From contig NZ_VUKE01000001.1 in the NCBI RefSeq assembly GCF_009193175.1, positions 435,089 to 499,088 of the forward strand: 64,000 bases of DNA, written 5' to 3'. The DNA is from Georgenia ruanii. GTDB lineage: Bacteria > Actinomycetota > Actinomycetes > Actinomycetales > Actinomycetaceae. Position numbers and translations under genes: made by a program. Positions 63,170 through 64,000 of this stretch are shown one piece after another; within the stretch, counting starts at the first letter, position 1; the number at the start of each line of letters is the position of its first letter. A model generated the notes under the pieces. The model did no database searches, was not told the DNA's origin, and was given only the letters and a program-made list of their open reading frames with translations.

Positions 63170-64000
63170 CGTGCCCTTCCTCTCGGCAGACCACCCGCAC
63201 CCGCGTGCCCTCGCCGGCCGCGGAGACGATCGTCAGCTCGGCGCCGACCAGGCGCGCCCGCTCATGCATGCCCGTCAGCCCGTAGTGCCCGCGCGGGCTC
63301 GTCCCGTCGGGCCGGGGGCAGAACCCGCGGCCGTCGTCGGCCACGAGCACCTCGATGGCGCCGTCGTCCCGGCGCGCCAGCTCCACCTGCACCCGGGACG
63401 CCGCCGCGTGCCGCGCCACGTTCTCCAGCGCCTCCCCGACGATCGCGACCACCTCGTACCGCGCGTCGGTGCTCAGGTCGACGACGCAGCGGTGCGTGAA
63501 CGAGCAGGGCACCTCCTGGGCGGCCTCCCAGCGGGCGCACATCTCGTGCAGCACCTCGGCCAGGGGCCGGTCGGGCTGGTCCATGCGGGCCATGGTCACG
63601 ATCTGGCGGGTCTCGGCGGCGGCCTGCCGGGCGCCGTCGGCGAGGGCGGCGGCGTACTGCCGCGCCCTGTCGACGTCCTTGTCGATCCACTGCGGCAGCC
63701 CGTCGGCGAGCAGGGAGATCCCGTGGAGGGACTTGCCCAGGGAGTCGTGCAGCTCGCGGGCCAGCCGGGCCCGCTCCTCGGCGGCCGCGCGGGCGGTGCT
63801 CTCGGCCGCGGCCGCCGCGGCCAGCCGGGCCTGCCGGGCGTAGGACCCGCGGGCGGCCATGCCGAGCGCGAGCATGGACAGGAACAGGGTGGGGACGCCG
63901 AGCACCCCCATGAAGGACGGCTCCGGGTCCAGGGTCGCCTCCGAGGCCAGCACGTAGAGCGCGACCAGCATGACCCCGAGGAGCGCGGCGAGGCGCCGCT
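63162..64000 (-). CDS. Sensor histidine kinase of the pilus region (5' end outside the window)
   Basis: The reading frame stays open to the right edge, so only the C-terminal part (about 279 residues) is seen. At least two membrane helices are present (LAALLGVMLVALYVLAS and GVLGVPTLFLSMLALGMAA). They are followed by HisKA_3 AEERARLARELHDSLGKSLH with the phospho-His and a HATPase domain (GEALENVARHA, VADDGRGF, HYGLTGMHERARL). It is co-translated with the response regulator. The missing N-terminus may hold further membrane helices or a sensor domain. Confidence 0.9.
   Translation of the reverse strand, partial: RRLAALLGVMLVALYVLASEATLDPEPSFMGVLGVPTLFLSMLALGMAARGSYARQARLAAAAAAESTARAAAEERARLARELHDSLGKSLHGISLLADGLPQWIDKDVDRARQYAAALADGARQAAAETRQIVTMARMDQPDRPLAEVLHEMCARWEAAQEVPCSFTHRCVVDLSTDARYEVVAIVGEALENVARHAAASRVQVELARRDDGAIEVLVADDGRGFCPRPDGTSPRGHYGLTGMHERARLVGAELTIVSAAGEGTRVRVVCREEGHDD

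Overview
The window is very GC-rich, gene-dense bacterial DNA with many GTG starts. It reads as the chromosome of an actinobacterium, most likely order Micrococcales near Cellulomonas or Georgenia. The pointers are the DUF6350-purN-purH and DUF3017 neighbourhoods, a DUF222/HNH protein, PspC-type sensor kinases, ATP-type sucCD and a sugar ABC transporter lacking its own ATPase. The genus is not fixed by the sequence. I see no rRNA, tRNA, insertion sequence, phage or CRISPR array. Nearly every base belongs to 61 protein genes or their control regions.

Layout. 0-4.4 kb: a BMP-type lipoprotein (cut by the window edge), an M20 amidohydrolase, mannose-1-phosphate guanylyltransferase and a 2H phosphoesterase. 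4.6-8.4 kb: a tightly overlapping galactose operon (DeoR regulator, galT, galK, TraR/DksA-like zinc protein). 8.5-11.6 kb: a MacAB-like exporter. 11.6-18.4 kb: exonuclease III, DUF222/HNH, folD-glyA behind a ZTP riboswitch, an acetyltransferase, purU and a UBP zinc finger. 18.8-25.2 kb: a ROK regulator, a glucose-type ABC importer, a hydrolase and a DUF4190 protein. 25.3-31.3 kb: icd-mdh, a CNNM/CorC protein, DUF3017, a flavin reductase and a DLH-family hydrolase. 31.4-38.6 kb: purN, a second ZTP riboswitch, purH, DUF6350, DUF1801 and sucCD. 38.8-52.4 kb: an acyltransferase-SGNH protein, two two-component systems (the second divergent from PspC membrane proteins), pcrA and small membrane proteins. 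52.5-64 kb: a surface/pilus region with guaA and a glycosyltransferase in its middle.

Central metabolism is concentrated here. glyA, folD, purU, purN and purH form the one-carbon/purine set. Two of its transcription units start with ZTP (pfl) riboswitches, so low 10-formyl-tetrahydrofolate would raise both. icd-mdh and sucCD carry a similar palindrome upstream and may share a TCA-cycle regulator.

The most intriguing part is 53-64 kb. A kinase/response-regulator pair is followed by an Flp pilin, a TadG-like protein, an OmpA-like protein and lipoproteins. Further along lie a 478-residue secreted protein with an Flp-type leader and partner membrane proteins. The Flp and 478-residue genes share a promoter built from GGGCCC boxes exactly 19 nt before CCTAGCGT. 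A weaker form stands before a third gene. This points to one surface regulon, probably run by the adjacent response regulator.

At least eleven genes start 6-7 nt after a TAnnnT-like -10 box with little or no Shine-Dalgarno sequence, so leaderless mRNAs appear common.
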